Shown: positions 8,054 through 15,650 of the stretch, in pieces | How the letters are laid out: every line of letters begins with the position of its first letter | How positions within the stretch are numbered: position 1 is the stretch's first letter | Source of the DNA: Clostridia bacterium | Lineage (GTDB): Bacteria > Bacillota > Clostridia > Oscillospirales > CAG-272 | Length of the DNA: 48,732 nt | Reading direction: 5' to 3' | Assembly: GCA_017503105.1 (NCBI GenBank) | Contig: JAFVTS010000021.1 | Location: 1-48,732 of the forward strand | The notes under the pieces: model-generated | Seen by the model: only the letters and a program-made list of their open reading frames with translations | The model's database searches: none | Told to the model about the DNA's origin: nothing | Translations under genes and position numbers: made by a program

Positions 8054-8710
8054 TTATATTCCTTCGTTTTTTATTTTTTCGTTCCAGAGCGTATCGAAAT
8101 CGAGTTTTTCGGCTTTTATTCCGAGAGCCTTTTCTATATTAGAAATTACCGCCTCCGATATCAATCTCGTACCCCATTTCGTGTTGAAGTGCGTCGGGTC
8201 GGAGTGGTAGTCCTTCGGGGCAGCCTTCATCACGGCGTAAAGATCGTCAACCCCACCCCCGTGTCGAGAAATTACGCGCTTTGCCTCCTCGTTGTACGCC
8301 TCTGTGTCAGCGTTGAAGCGCCTGTAATATTCAAATCTCTCGGGGTAAAGCTCCTCAAGCACGGGAGTTGAGGTGGCGAAGACACACGTCGCATTCGGGA
8401 AGAGTATTTTTAGAGTTATACAAATGCGCTCTATATCCTCTTCGTAGCGCTCTATCGAGGTTTGATGCTTTCCGTCGGGCAGGATGAGGTCGTCCCAAAG
8501 CCCCGCGTTCCAGTGCACAAGACTTACGTCCTCCGACAGGGAAAGCTCTGTTTTGAAGTCGTAGAGCTTTCTTAGAAGATTTGCCGCAAATCTTCCGTTT
8601 TCTTTAGGATATACAACCTCCGCCACACCCGAAAACGCAGCCTTCACGAACTCTCTGTACCCTATTGAGATCGAATCTCCGAGAAGAAGTATTTTTTTAA
8701 TTTTTCTCAC
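8054..8710 (-). CDS. SGNH/GDSL-family hydrolase (likely carbohydrate esterase)
   Basis: This is a roughly 218-residue single-domain SGNH hydrolase. The LLLGDSIS block near the N terminus gives the nucleophilic Ser. WNAGLWD fits the Asn/Gly region, and SDPTHFN near the C terminus gives the Asp/His pair. Family members deacetylate or de-esterify sugars. I favour a GTG start at 8710 overlapping the stop of the upstream GH2 gene (GTGA overlap, AAAGGAG just upstream). The longer ATG reading from 8743 would lie inside the GH2 gene. Translational coupling with the GH2 enzyme suggests joint action on a decorated glycan. Confidence 0.8.
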   Translation of the reverse strand: MRKIKKILLLGDSISIGYREFVKAAFSGVAEVVYPKENGRFAANLLRKLYDFKTELSLSEDVSLVHWNAGLWDDLILPDGKHQTSIERYEEDIERICITLKILFPNATCVFATSTPVLEELYPERFEYYRRFNADTEAYNEEAKRVISRHGGGVDDLYAVMKAAPKDYHSDPTHFNTKWGTRLISEAVISNIEKALGIKAEKLDFDTLWNEKIKNEGI

Positions 8711-11481
8711 GTCTCCTTTGCGTGTACCGTGTCGGCATTCCACGCTTTTATTTCTATATCCGATGCCGAGAAATGACTCTCGCAGTCGGTGGTTATCCTG
8801 ACGGTTTTAATCCCTCCCTTAGGAAGAAGGAAGAAGCTTTCGCTCTCAAAATGACGCGGGAAATCATCCGCTAAATGAAGCGTAACGGGATATGCCGCAA
8901 CGTCCGAAACGTTTTCTATTCTTACGTCGTAATAGCGATAATCTTCACACGCCCCCGACCTTATCAAGCTTGCTTTAATTTTTGCTCGTCTCGCACTTCC
9001 GACAGATTCTTTAAGCCACGGGCCTTTTTCAAAATACATATTCTCGGTGGGTGAGGTGCGGTATTTCTTATAAATTTCGGCATTGCAAAGGGCGCTTGTG
9101 ACCTTAATAAAGCACGTAGCCTCCGATATGGATTTGCCGTCCTTTTCAAGCTCAAGGAAGACGAGGAAGCACTTGTCGGTGTAGTCCTCGGACGGTATGA
9201 AGTCGCCGAAGCTGAAGTGCCTCTCGCCGCGAGTGAGCGTGTGCTCGTATACTGCCTCCGTGCTCATATCGGGCTTGAATACGGTAAGGCGCACTTGTGA
9301 GCCCGAAAGAGATGATCTTTCATCGCTGAGAACCGCTATGCTGAGCGGCAGAGGTTCTTTTGGTGCCGTAACGGTCCACGGCATCTCCCAAGCTATTTTC
9401 ACCTCGGAAAAAGCGTTTTTTACAGCGTAATACTGTATGGCGGCTTGCCCCGCGCCGTCAACGAGCTGAATTCCGACGGTGGTCCAAGAGCGCTTGAATA
9501 CCCAAGGCATAACGCCGCCGCACCTCGGATAATTCGCTCTCATAGAATCTATCATAACGGAGTAAAATTCGTACGCCTGGACTTGCGTTGCCTCGGAGAG
9601 CTCTTCCAGCGATACGCCGTTCATATTAACTATCTGCGACGCTCTTGCAAGCATTCTCGGAACTCTCTCGGGCAGATATTCTACGAAATGGTTTAAAAGC
9701 GACGGAAATTTCTTCGTGAATTCCTCCGACGCAATGTCGGGAAGAGGTGAATTTATCTCATCCTCGAAAAGGCATTTCTTCCAGGTAGAGAAAGAGGGGA
9801 ATGAATGTATGCCCGACTCGGCAAGGAAGGGGAGTTCTCGGTAGTTGTGCCTGTACCACGTTGGCTCAAAGTCGTTGTATATGTGCGCACTTCCTTTGTC
9901 GGGTGTCGTAGTGTGATAAAGAAGGTGCGGCACAAGAGCCTTTGTTGCTCTGTCTTGTACGCATACGGCTGCCGCGTTGCCGTCAGCGTACGGTTGGAAT
10001 TCGTTTCCGCCGCAAATCAGGACGAGAGACGGGTGATTCCTTATTCTGTAAAGGTTATATGACACCTGATCTTCAAGAACCTTCTGCGAGAAGCTTCTCG
10101 TATCTGCGGTGTTGGCGAGCATAAGATCCTGCCACACCATAATACCCATCTCGTCGCAAAGACGGTAGAAGACGTCACTTTCGGGGAAACATCCGCCGTT
10201 CCAAACTCTGATGAGCTGAATACCCGCGTTTTTAATAAGGGTCAGGCACCAGCGATATTCTTTTTCGTCTATGAGATAAAGAAAATCGGTCTGCATCCAG
10301 TTTATACCCTTCAAGAACTCGTGCCTTCCGTTGACCGAAAAGCGGAAATTTTCCCAGCGATGGCGGTATTTTCTTCCCGCCGTCGGGGATGCGCCGAAGG
10401 TGCGTATTCCCGTCCTGAGCTCGTGGGTGTCAAGGAGCTTTCCGTTTTCGCATAAGCTTATCTTCACGTTGTAAAGGTAAGGCTCGCCCATTCCGTAAGG
10501 ATACCAAAGACGCGGAAAATCAATAGTTATGTTTTTTCTGAAATACTGCATCTCGCGGTATTCGGTTTTTATTCCAAGACGCTCATAATCTATAAGCGCC
10601 TCCTCGTCGGAGCTTTTATAAATCACCTTCCCCGTGTCGGGCTCGCTTATCTCGGTGATTATCTCCACTCGTCTGTCAAGCACGGCGCCCGTGAGCCCGG
10701 GGTTGTAGGTGTTTACGTACTGACCCGGCTTCTTGTATACGTTCGATGGATTTGACTTTATGTCGGGAACGGTCCCGTCTGTTATTTCCATTTCAAGGTG
10801 AAGGATCGCCCGCCGCTCGTCAGCCTCCTCGGTGTAAAGATAGGGACGGCTTACGTGCAAAGGCTCTACGAATTCAAGCCTTACTCTGTTCCAGATGCCG
10901 AGAACGATGAAGTGGCCGTTGGTGGTCATTTTGTCGTGCACAACGTTCCAAGGAACGATGGGGGAGTCCTGCGGAATATTTCCGTCACCTCTGTAAACGA
11001 AGCGCTCATCACCCTTTTTGCCGAAGTTGCAAGCCTTTATCTCCACTATCAGCTCGTTCTCATCGCCGAAATTCAAGTGCTCCGTGACATCGATTGCAGG
11101 CCCGCCGAACATTCCCTCGTGCTCGCCGAGGAGCACACCGTTTATAAACGTGCGTGAGTAATACGCTACCCCGTCAAAGGAAAGAAGAGCGCGCTTCCTC
11201 GAAAGACCCGTACCCGTGTTAAATTTTTTTCGGAAATACCATATCTTTTCGTCAACCGCGGTGTACTTTTCGCTGTTCGTCCCAAAATACGGGTCGGGCA
11301 GGATTCCCGCCTCGGAAAGCGCGTGATAAACCGAGCGCGGCATAGTAGCCCTGTATTTCCACATATCCTCGGTAAATTCGTCGATCTCCGTGTCCGAGAA
11401 GAAGAACGACCACTCGCCGTCAAGCTCAAGGTGGCACGCATCCCTTCGAACGTCGATGTAATAAGGTTGATTGAGCTCCAT
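8707..11481 (-). CDS. Glycoside hydrolase family 2 enzyme (beta-mannosidase-like)
   Basis: This 924-residue protein has the GH2 order: sugar-binding jelly roll (about 15-205), immunoglobulin-like domain (about 210-365), then TIM barrel. NWMQTDFLYL and VWNGGCFPESDVFY at 394-438 match beta-mannosidase-type GH2 barrels. ICGGNEF gives Glu494 as acid/base, and PFLAESGIHSFPS gives Glu555 as nucleophile. C-terminal beta-sandwich domains follow. There is no signal peptide, so it likely acts on imported oligosaccharides. It is the first gene of a two-gene operon with the SGNH hydrolase. Its promoter faces the divergent IclR gene, and GH38 lies beyond it, so a mannose-containing glycan is a reasonable guess. 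Confidence 0.88.
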   Translation of the reverse strand: MELNQPYYIDVRRDACHLELDGEWSFFFSDTEIDEFTEDMWKYRATMPRSVYHALSEAGILPDPYFGTNSEKYTAVDEKIWYFRKKFNTGTGLSRKRALLSFDGVAYYSRTFINGVLLGEHEGMFGGPAIDVTEHLNFGDENELIVEIKACNFGKKGDERFVYRGDGNIPQDSPIVPWNVVHDKMTTNGHFIVLGIWNRVRLEFVEPLHVSRPYLYTEEADERRAILHLEMEITDGTVPDIKSNPSNVYKKPGQYVNTYNPGLTGAVLDRRVEIITEISEPDTGKVIYKSSDEEALIDYERLGIKTEYREMQYFRKNITIDFPRLWYPYGMGEPYLYNVKISLCENGKLLDTHELRTGIRTFGASPTAGRKYRHRWENFRFSVNGRHEFLKGINWMQTDFLYLIDEKEYRWCLTLIKNAGIQLIRVWNGGCFPESDVFYRLCDEMGIMVWQDLMLANTADTRSFSQKVLEDQVSYNLYRIRNHPSLVLICGGNEFQPYADGNAAAVCVQDRATKALVPHLLYHTTTPDKGSAHIYNDFEPTWYRHNYRELPFLAESGIHSFPSFSTWKKCLFEDEINSPLPDIASEEFTKKFPSLLNHFVEYLPERVPRMLARASQIVNMNGVSLEELSEATQVQAYEFYSVMIDSMRANYPRCGGVMPWVFKRSWTTVGIQLVDGAGQAAIQYYAVKNAFSEVKIAWEMPWTVTAPKEPLPLSIAVLSDERSSLSGSQVRLTVFKPDMSTEAVYEHTLTRGERHFSFGDFIPSEDYTDKCFLVFLELEKDGKSISEATCFIKVTSALCNAEIYKKYRTSPTENMYFEKGPWLKESVGSARRAKIKASLIRSGACEDYRYYDVRIENVSDVAAYPVTLHLADDFPRHFESESFFLLPKGGIKTVRITTDCESHFSASDIEIKAWNADTVHAKET

Positions 11482-11512
11482 TTTAAATACCTCCGTTAAC
11501 GGTTTTTTAAAA

Positions 11513-11541
11513 ATTATATCAAAGCGTTAATCGTGTGTCAA
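11513..11541 (-). promoter_or_regulatory. Promoter of the GH2-SGNH operon
   Basis: On the minus strand a perfect -35 TTGACA (11541-11536) and a perfect -10 TATAAT (11518-11513) are spaced by 17 bp, about 32 bp before the GH2 start codon. Confidence 0.88.
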
Positions 11542-11544
11542 CAA

Positions 11545-11561
11545 ATTTCACATTGTGAAAT
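11545..11561. promoter_or_regulatory. Palindromic operator, probably for the IclR regulator
   Basis: ATTTCAC-ATT-GTGAAAT is a perfect 7-bp inverted repeat. It sits 3 bp upstream of the GH2 promoter -35 and 1 bp from the iclR -35. A regulator bound here could control both divergent promoters. That the binder is the adjacent IclR protein is inference from position. Confidence 0.7.
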
Positions 11562-11562
11562 A

Positions 11563-11592
11563 TTGACAAGCCTGATTCGTTTGTGTTAAAAT
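11563..11592 (+). promoter_or_regulatory. Promoter of the iclR-type gene
   Basis: The -35 TTGACA (11563-11568) and -10 TAAAAT (11587-11592) have an 18-bp spacer, 21 bp before the ATG. It abuts the palindrome at 11545-11561, consistent with autoregulation. Confidence 0.65.
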
Positions 11593-11613
11593 AAAATAAA
11601 AAGGATTTTTCGT

Positions 11614-12384
11614 ATGATAGAATCGGTAAGAAAAGCGATGAAAATACTCTCCGTCATCTCTGATGCCGCGGGCGGTGCGCTCACCTTAGCTGAAATATCG
11701 GAGCGCACGGGCTATCCGAAGCCGACGTGCGCACATATTATCAAAACTCTCGCCGAAGAGGGATACGTTCTTCGCATATCGCATACCGTGGGATACACCC
11801 TTGGCCCCGGGGCGTATTATCTCACGCGGTACGGAAGGTATGAGGAAAAGCTCATCTCGATTTGCCGCCCCGTTATGAGGTATATGGAGAGAAAGAGTTG
11901 TGCCGCTGTCATTTTGTCGGTAATCAAAAATTCCGACAAATTTATAATAGACACTTACGACACTTCGCAAAATATGTTCAAGGAGCGGGCGCAGATAAGA
12001 ATTGACGATATATACAGGACCGCAACGGGCAGAGCTATCCTTGCCGAAATGAGCGACGAGGACGTAATAGCGGTATACAAAAAGCACGGACCGCCGCCTA
12101 GGGGACACTGGGACGAGGTCGACGGCATAGAGTCGCTTTTGTCGGAATTAAAAAATATAAGAAAACAAAAAATCGTTATTACGGGAAGACACGGTTCAAG
12201 GAATGACAGACCCGCTCTCGGCATAGCAAGGGCGATATTTGACAAGAAACACTGCGTAGGCGCGGTAGGTCTTGCCGCTTGGGACGAGGGGATCGGTGAT
12301 GAAGAGCTTGAAAAGCTGCGCGCAATTCTCATAAGAGGCGCCGCCGAAATACAGCGCAGATTAACATTTGAAAATAATTTATGA
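11614..12384 (+). CDS. IclR-family transcriptional regulator
   Basis: This 256-residue protein has an N-terminal winged helix (residues about 1-65; LTLAEISERTGYPKPT is the helix-turn-helix) and a C-terminal IclR effector domain with IYRTATGRAILAEMS and a late GLAAWDEG segment. IclR proteins bind small metabolites, often sugar acids or aromatic acids, and control neighbouring catabolic operons. It lies between the divergent GH2 operon and the GH38 gene, with a palindrome in its own promoter region. It therefore likely regulates these glycosidases; the ligand is unknown. Confidence 0.88.
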   Translation: MIESVRKAMKILSVISDAAGGALTLAEISERTGYPKPTCAHIIKTLAEEGYVLRISHTVGYTLGPGAYYLTRYGRYEEKLISICRPVMRYMERKSCAAVILSVIKNSDKFIIDTYDTSQNMFKERAQIRIDDIYRTATGRAILAEMSDEDVIAVYKKHGPPPRGHWDEVDGIESLLSELKNIRKQKIVITGRHGSRNDRPALGIARAIFDKKHCVGAVGLAAWDEGIGDEELEKLRAILIRGAAEIQRRLTFENNL

Positions 12385-12403
12385 CAAATATTTGATATTT
12401 TTG

Positions 12404-12426
12404 GTCAAAGATTTTATAGCTTTGAC
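12404..12426. promoter_or_regulatory. Inverted repeat upstream of the GH38 gene
   Basis: GTCAAAG and CTTTGAC are perfect 7-bp arms with a 9-nt A/T spacer, 20 bp after the iclR stop and 87 bp before the GH38 start. It has no T run, so it reads more like an operator than a terminator. It does not resemble the 11545-11561 palindrome. Confidence 0.4.
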
Positions 12427-12512
12427 GGGTATAGTATGTTATTATAGAAGCGTAAAGGAATCAAAGAGCATTCTTTACAGTAAGGCGCAAAACAAAAAAA
12501 GAGGAGAGTAAA

Positions 12513-15500
12513 ATGCACACTGTACAAACGCGTAAGATAAAAAGGTATCTTGATATTATAAACGAGAACAGGTATTATAACGCCGTTCGCGTCAGTGGAA
12601 TAGAATACTGCGAGGCGGATTATAAGAAAGGGAACACGCCGCCGAAAACGGAGTTTGTGCCCTACGAATGGGGCGCGCAGTGGGGCACGGGCGATGACTC
12701 GCACGCGTGGTTTCACGCAAAAATAGAGGTGCCCGAAAATATGAGGAGTGCGCCGCTTGAGCTTTTAGTTGCTTCTGAAAACGACGGCACTTGGGATGCT
12801 TGCAATCCGCAGTACATAGTTTACGTTGACGGTGCGCTGAGGCAGGGGGCTGACATAAACCACACCGCCGTTATACTTGATGGTGAGAAGGGGGAATATG
12901 ACGTTTATCTTTACGGCTACACGGGCCCCTCGCATCCGAAAACGCGCCTTTTTCTTCACCTTCGGAACGTGAACGAGGACGCGACAGGACTTTATTACGA
13001 CATTAAAGTGGCGTTTGAAACGGTCGGTTTTCTTGATGAATATTCGGGAGAATACGCGACGACGCTTGCCCTTCTTGACGAGGCGGTGTCTATGCTTGAT
13101 CTTTACAACGTCGGAGATGTGGCGTTCTTTGAGTCGGTAAGGCGTGCACGCGAGTTTATGCGTGAGAAGTTTTACGGCGAGTGGTGCGGTAAGAGCGCGG
13201 AGGTCGCCGCCTGCATCGGTCACACGCATATAGACTGCGCTTGGAGATGGACCTTCAGACAGACGAGAGAAAAGGTACAGCGCTCGTTTGGCACGGTGCT
13301 TGAGCTTATGAAGCGCTATCCCGAGTACAAATTTATGTCATCTCAGCCCCTCCTTTATAAGTATCTGAAGGAAGAGGCGCCCGAGCTTTACGCGGAGCTT
13401 AAAGAAAGGGTAAAAGAGGGCAGATGGGAGCCCGAAGGCGCTATGTGGGTCGAGGCGGACTGCAACCTTACCTCGGGCGAGAGCCTTGTAAGACAGATAA
13501 TGTACGGCAAGCGCTTTTTCCGCGACGAGTTCGGTGTTGAGAGCCGCGTGCTTTGGCTGCCCGACGTCTTCGGCTACTCGGCAGCTATGCCGCAGATACT
13601 TAAAAAGAGCGGCGTCGATTGGTTCGTAACGTCCAAAATCAGCTGGAACGAAACGAATCAGATGCCATACGACACCTTCAAGTGGTACGGAATCGACGGC
13701 ACGGGAATAAATACGCACTTCCTCACCGCTCAGGATAAGGTAAGAGGAAAAGCACCCGTGCGTGGAACTACCTACGTCGGAAATACGAAGCCCGCAATGC
13801 TTGCAGGCTCGTACTATCGCTATCAAAACAAAAATCTTTCCAACGAGTCCATAGTCACCTTCGGCTTCGGTGACGGCGGCGGAGGCCCTACGGCAGAGCA
13901 TCTTGAATATTTGAGAAGGACCGAAAAGGGCATACCCGGCGTGCCGCGCTCGGAGATGAAGTTTGCGGGAGATTTTCTCGCATCTCTCGGAGAGAAAATA
14001 AAAGAAAACAGGCTCCTTCCCGAGTGGCGCGGCGAGCTTTACCTTGAATTCCACAGAGGCACGTACACCTCCATCTCCAAGAATAAGCGTAACAACAGAA
14101 GGAGTGAGTTCCTCTATGCGGATGCGGAAAACCTCTCCGTCCTTGCGGGCAAGCTTCTTGGCGCGAAGTTCCCGAAGGCGGAGCTTCAGGCAGGCTGGGA
14201 GGAGATACTCAACAATCAGTTCCACGACGTTATCCCGGGCTCGTCCATCGGTCCCGTATACGATCAGTGCGACATAGATTACGCAAGGATATTCGAAACA
14301 GGTAATACCGCACGCGCCGCAGCAGAGGAAAAAATAGCCGAAAAACTTAACACGGGTGCCTACGTAATCTTCAATCCGCACTCTTTTGAAGGAAACGGCA
14401 TCGTTAAGGTCGACGGCGTCAGTGCTTACGTAAGAGGCATTCCCCAGAAGGGATATAAGCGCGTAGAGGAAAGTGAGCTCGTCAAGGAAAATCACGTAAG
14501 GATAGACGGAAAGACGGTCGACACCGACAGATACAAGGTGAAATTCGACGGGTTCTGGCAAATAGAAAGCATTTTTGATAAATTCGCAGGGCGCGAGGTG
14601 CTCTCGGGCAAGGGTAACGAGATCAGGATCTTCGCTGACTATCCCGACGTTTATGATGCGTGGGAGTGGCAGTCCTACTCAAAGGACGACTATAAGCCTC
14701 TTCTTGATTTTTCATCGGCAGAGAGGGTTTCCGACGGTGTGAGAGAGGGAATTAAAGTGACACGCCCCTACCTTTCGTCCGTGATAGAGCAGACCGTGTG
14801 GTTCACCGACTTCGGCGAGAGTATAGACTTTGAAACCTCTGTTGATTGGCATCAGCACCATACTATGGTAAAGGCGGCGTTCCCTGTTGATATAAACGCC
14901 GACAAGGCGACTTATGAAATTCAGTTTGGCACTACCGAGCGCCCGACGCATTTCAACACCTCTTGGGATAAGGCGAAATTCGAGGTCTGTGCGCAGAAGT
15001 ATGCAGATATTTCCGAGGGCGATTACGGAGTTGCCATAATGAACGATTGCAAGTACGGTCACGACATTCATTCGGGCGTCATCCAGCTCTCCCTCTTCAA
15101 ATCTCCCACCGCCCCGTGGAAGGACGCAGACCAGGGCAAGATCGAATTTACCTATTCGCTTATGCCTCACAAGGGAACCTTCGTTCGGTCGGATGTTCAA
15201 AGAGCGGCATACTATCTCAACTATCCTATGCGCGCCGTTCCTGCAAGCGGTAATGGCAGCAGCGTTCCCGAGAGCTATTCGCTCATATCGCTTGACCGCG
15301 AGAACGTTATTTGCGAGGTTGTGAAGGAGGCCGAGGACTCCGCAGCTACCGTCGTAAGACTTTATGAGAGCAAGAACATCAAGTGCACGGCGAGCGTGAG
15401 CGTCGGATTCGACGCCGAAAAATGCTTCATCACCGATTTGCTCGAAAGAAAGGTCAGAGAGCTTCCGATAGAAAACGGCAAAGTCAGCGTTCCATTCGGA

Positions 15501-15533
15501 GGATTTGAAATAATTACGCTTATGTTTGAATAA
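12513..15533 (+). CDS. Glycoside hydrolase family 38 alpha-mannosidase
   Basis: This 1006-residue protein has the domain order of bacterial GH38: an N-terminal beta domain, then the catalytic domain starting near residue 230, then beta-sandwich domains. CIGHTHIDCAW (His239, Asp241) and WLPDVFGYSAAMPQ (Asp351, nucleophile and zinc ligand) are visible. The NNQFHDVIPGSS block supplies the later histidine of the zinc site. It hydrolyses alpha-mannosides with retention of configuration, probably in the cytoplasm since there is no signal peptide. A GAGGAGAGT RBS precedes the ATG. It lies downstream of and parallel to the IclR gene, and a strong terminator follows. Confidence 0.92.
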   Translation: MHTVQTRKIKRYLDIINENRYYNAVRVSGIEYCEADYKKGNTPPKTEFVPYEWGAQWGTGDDSHAWFHAKIEVPENMRSAPLELLVASENDGTWDACNPQYIVYVDGALRQGADINHTAVILDGEKGEYDVYLYGYTGPSHPKTRLFLHLRNVNEDATGLYYDIKVAFETVGFLDEYSGEYATTLALLDEAVSMLDLYNVGDVAFFESVRRAREFMREKFYGEWCGKSAEVAACIGHTHIDCAWRWTFRQTREKVQRSFGTVLELMKRYPEYKFMSSQPLLYKYLKEEAPELYAELKERVKEGRWEPEGAMWVEADCNLTSGESLVRQIMYGKRFFRDEFGVESRVLWLPDVFGYSAAMPQILKKSGVDWFVTSKISWNETNQMPYDTFKWYGIDGTGINTHFLTAQDKVRGKAPVRGTTYVGNTKPAMLAGSYYRYQNKNLSNESIVTFGFGDGGGGPTAEHLEYLRRTEKGIPGVPRSEMKFAGDFLASLGEKIKENRLLPEWRGELYLEFHRGTYTSISKNKRNNRRSEFLYADAENLSVLAGKLLGAKFPKAELQAGWEEILNNQFHDVIPGSSIGPVYDQCDIDYARIFETGNTARAAAEEKIAEKLNTGAYVIFNPHSFEGNGIVKVDGVSAYVRGIPQKGYKRVEESELVKENHVRIDGKTVDTDRYKVKFDGFWQIESIFDKFAGREVLSGKGNEIRIFADYPDVYDAWEWQSYSKDDYKPLLDFSSAERVSDGVREGIKVTRPYLSSVIEQTVWFTDFGESIDFETSVDWHQHHTMVKAAFPVDINADKATYEIQFGTTERPTHFNTSWDKAKFEVCAQKYADISEGDYGVAIMNDCKYGHDIHSGVIQLSLFKSPTAPWKDADQGKIEFTYSLMPHKGTFVRSDVQRAAYYLNYPMRAVPASGNGSSVPESYSLISLDRENVICEVVKEAEDSAATVVRLYESKNIKCTASVSVGFDAEKCFITDLLERKVRELPIENGKVSVPFGGFEIITLMFE

Positions 15534-15537
15534 AATG

Positions 15538-15578
15538 ATACCGCGGAGGGGATGAATTTCCCTACCCGCGGTATTTTA
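15538..15578 (+). terminator. Terminator after the GH38 gene
   Basis: Perfect 9-bp arms ATACCGCGG/CCGCGGTAT are followed by a T-rich stretch. Confidence 0.8.
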
Positions 15579-15650
15579 TATAAAAATTTTTCCTATATTA
15601 TAGAAATATTCATATTTTGCGAGTAGAATATACTTAACAAACAAAAGGGA

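Noticed and set aside
13338-14561. A 407-codon frame on the minus strand opposite the GH38 gene
   Set aside because: It is antisense to conserved GH38 motifs; it is a shadow frame of the real gene.
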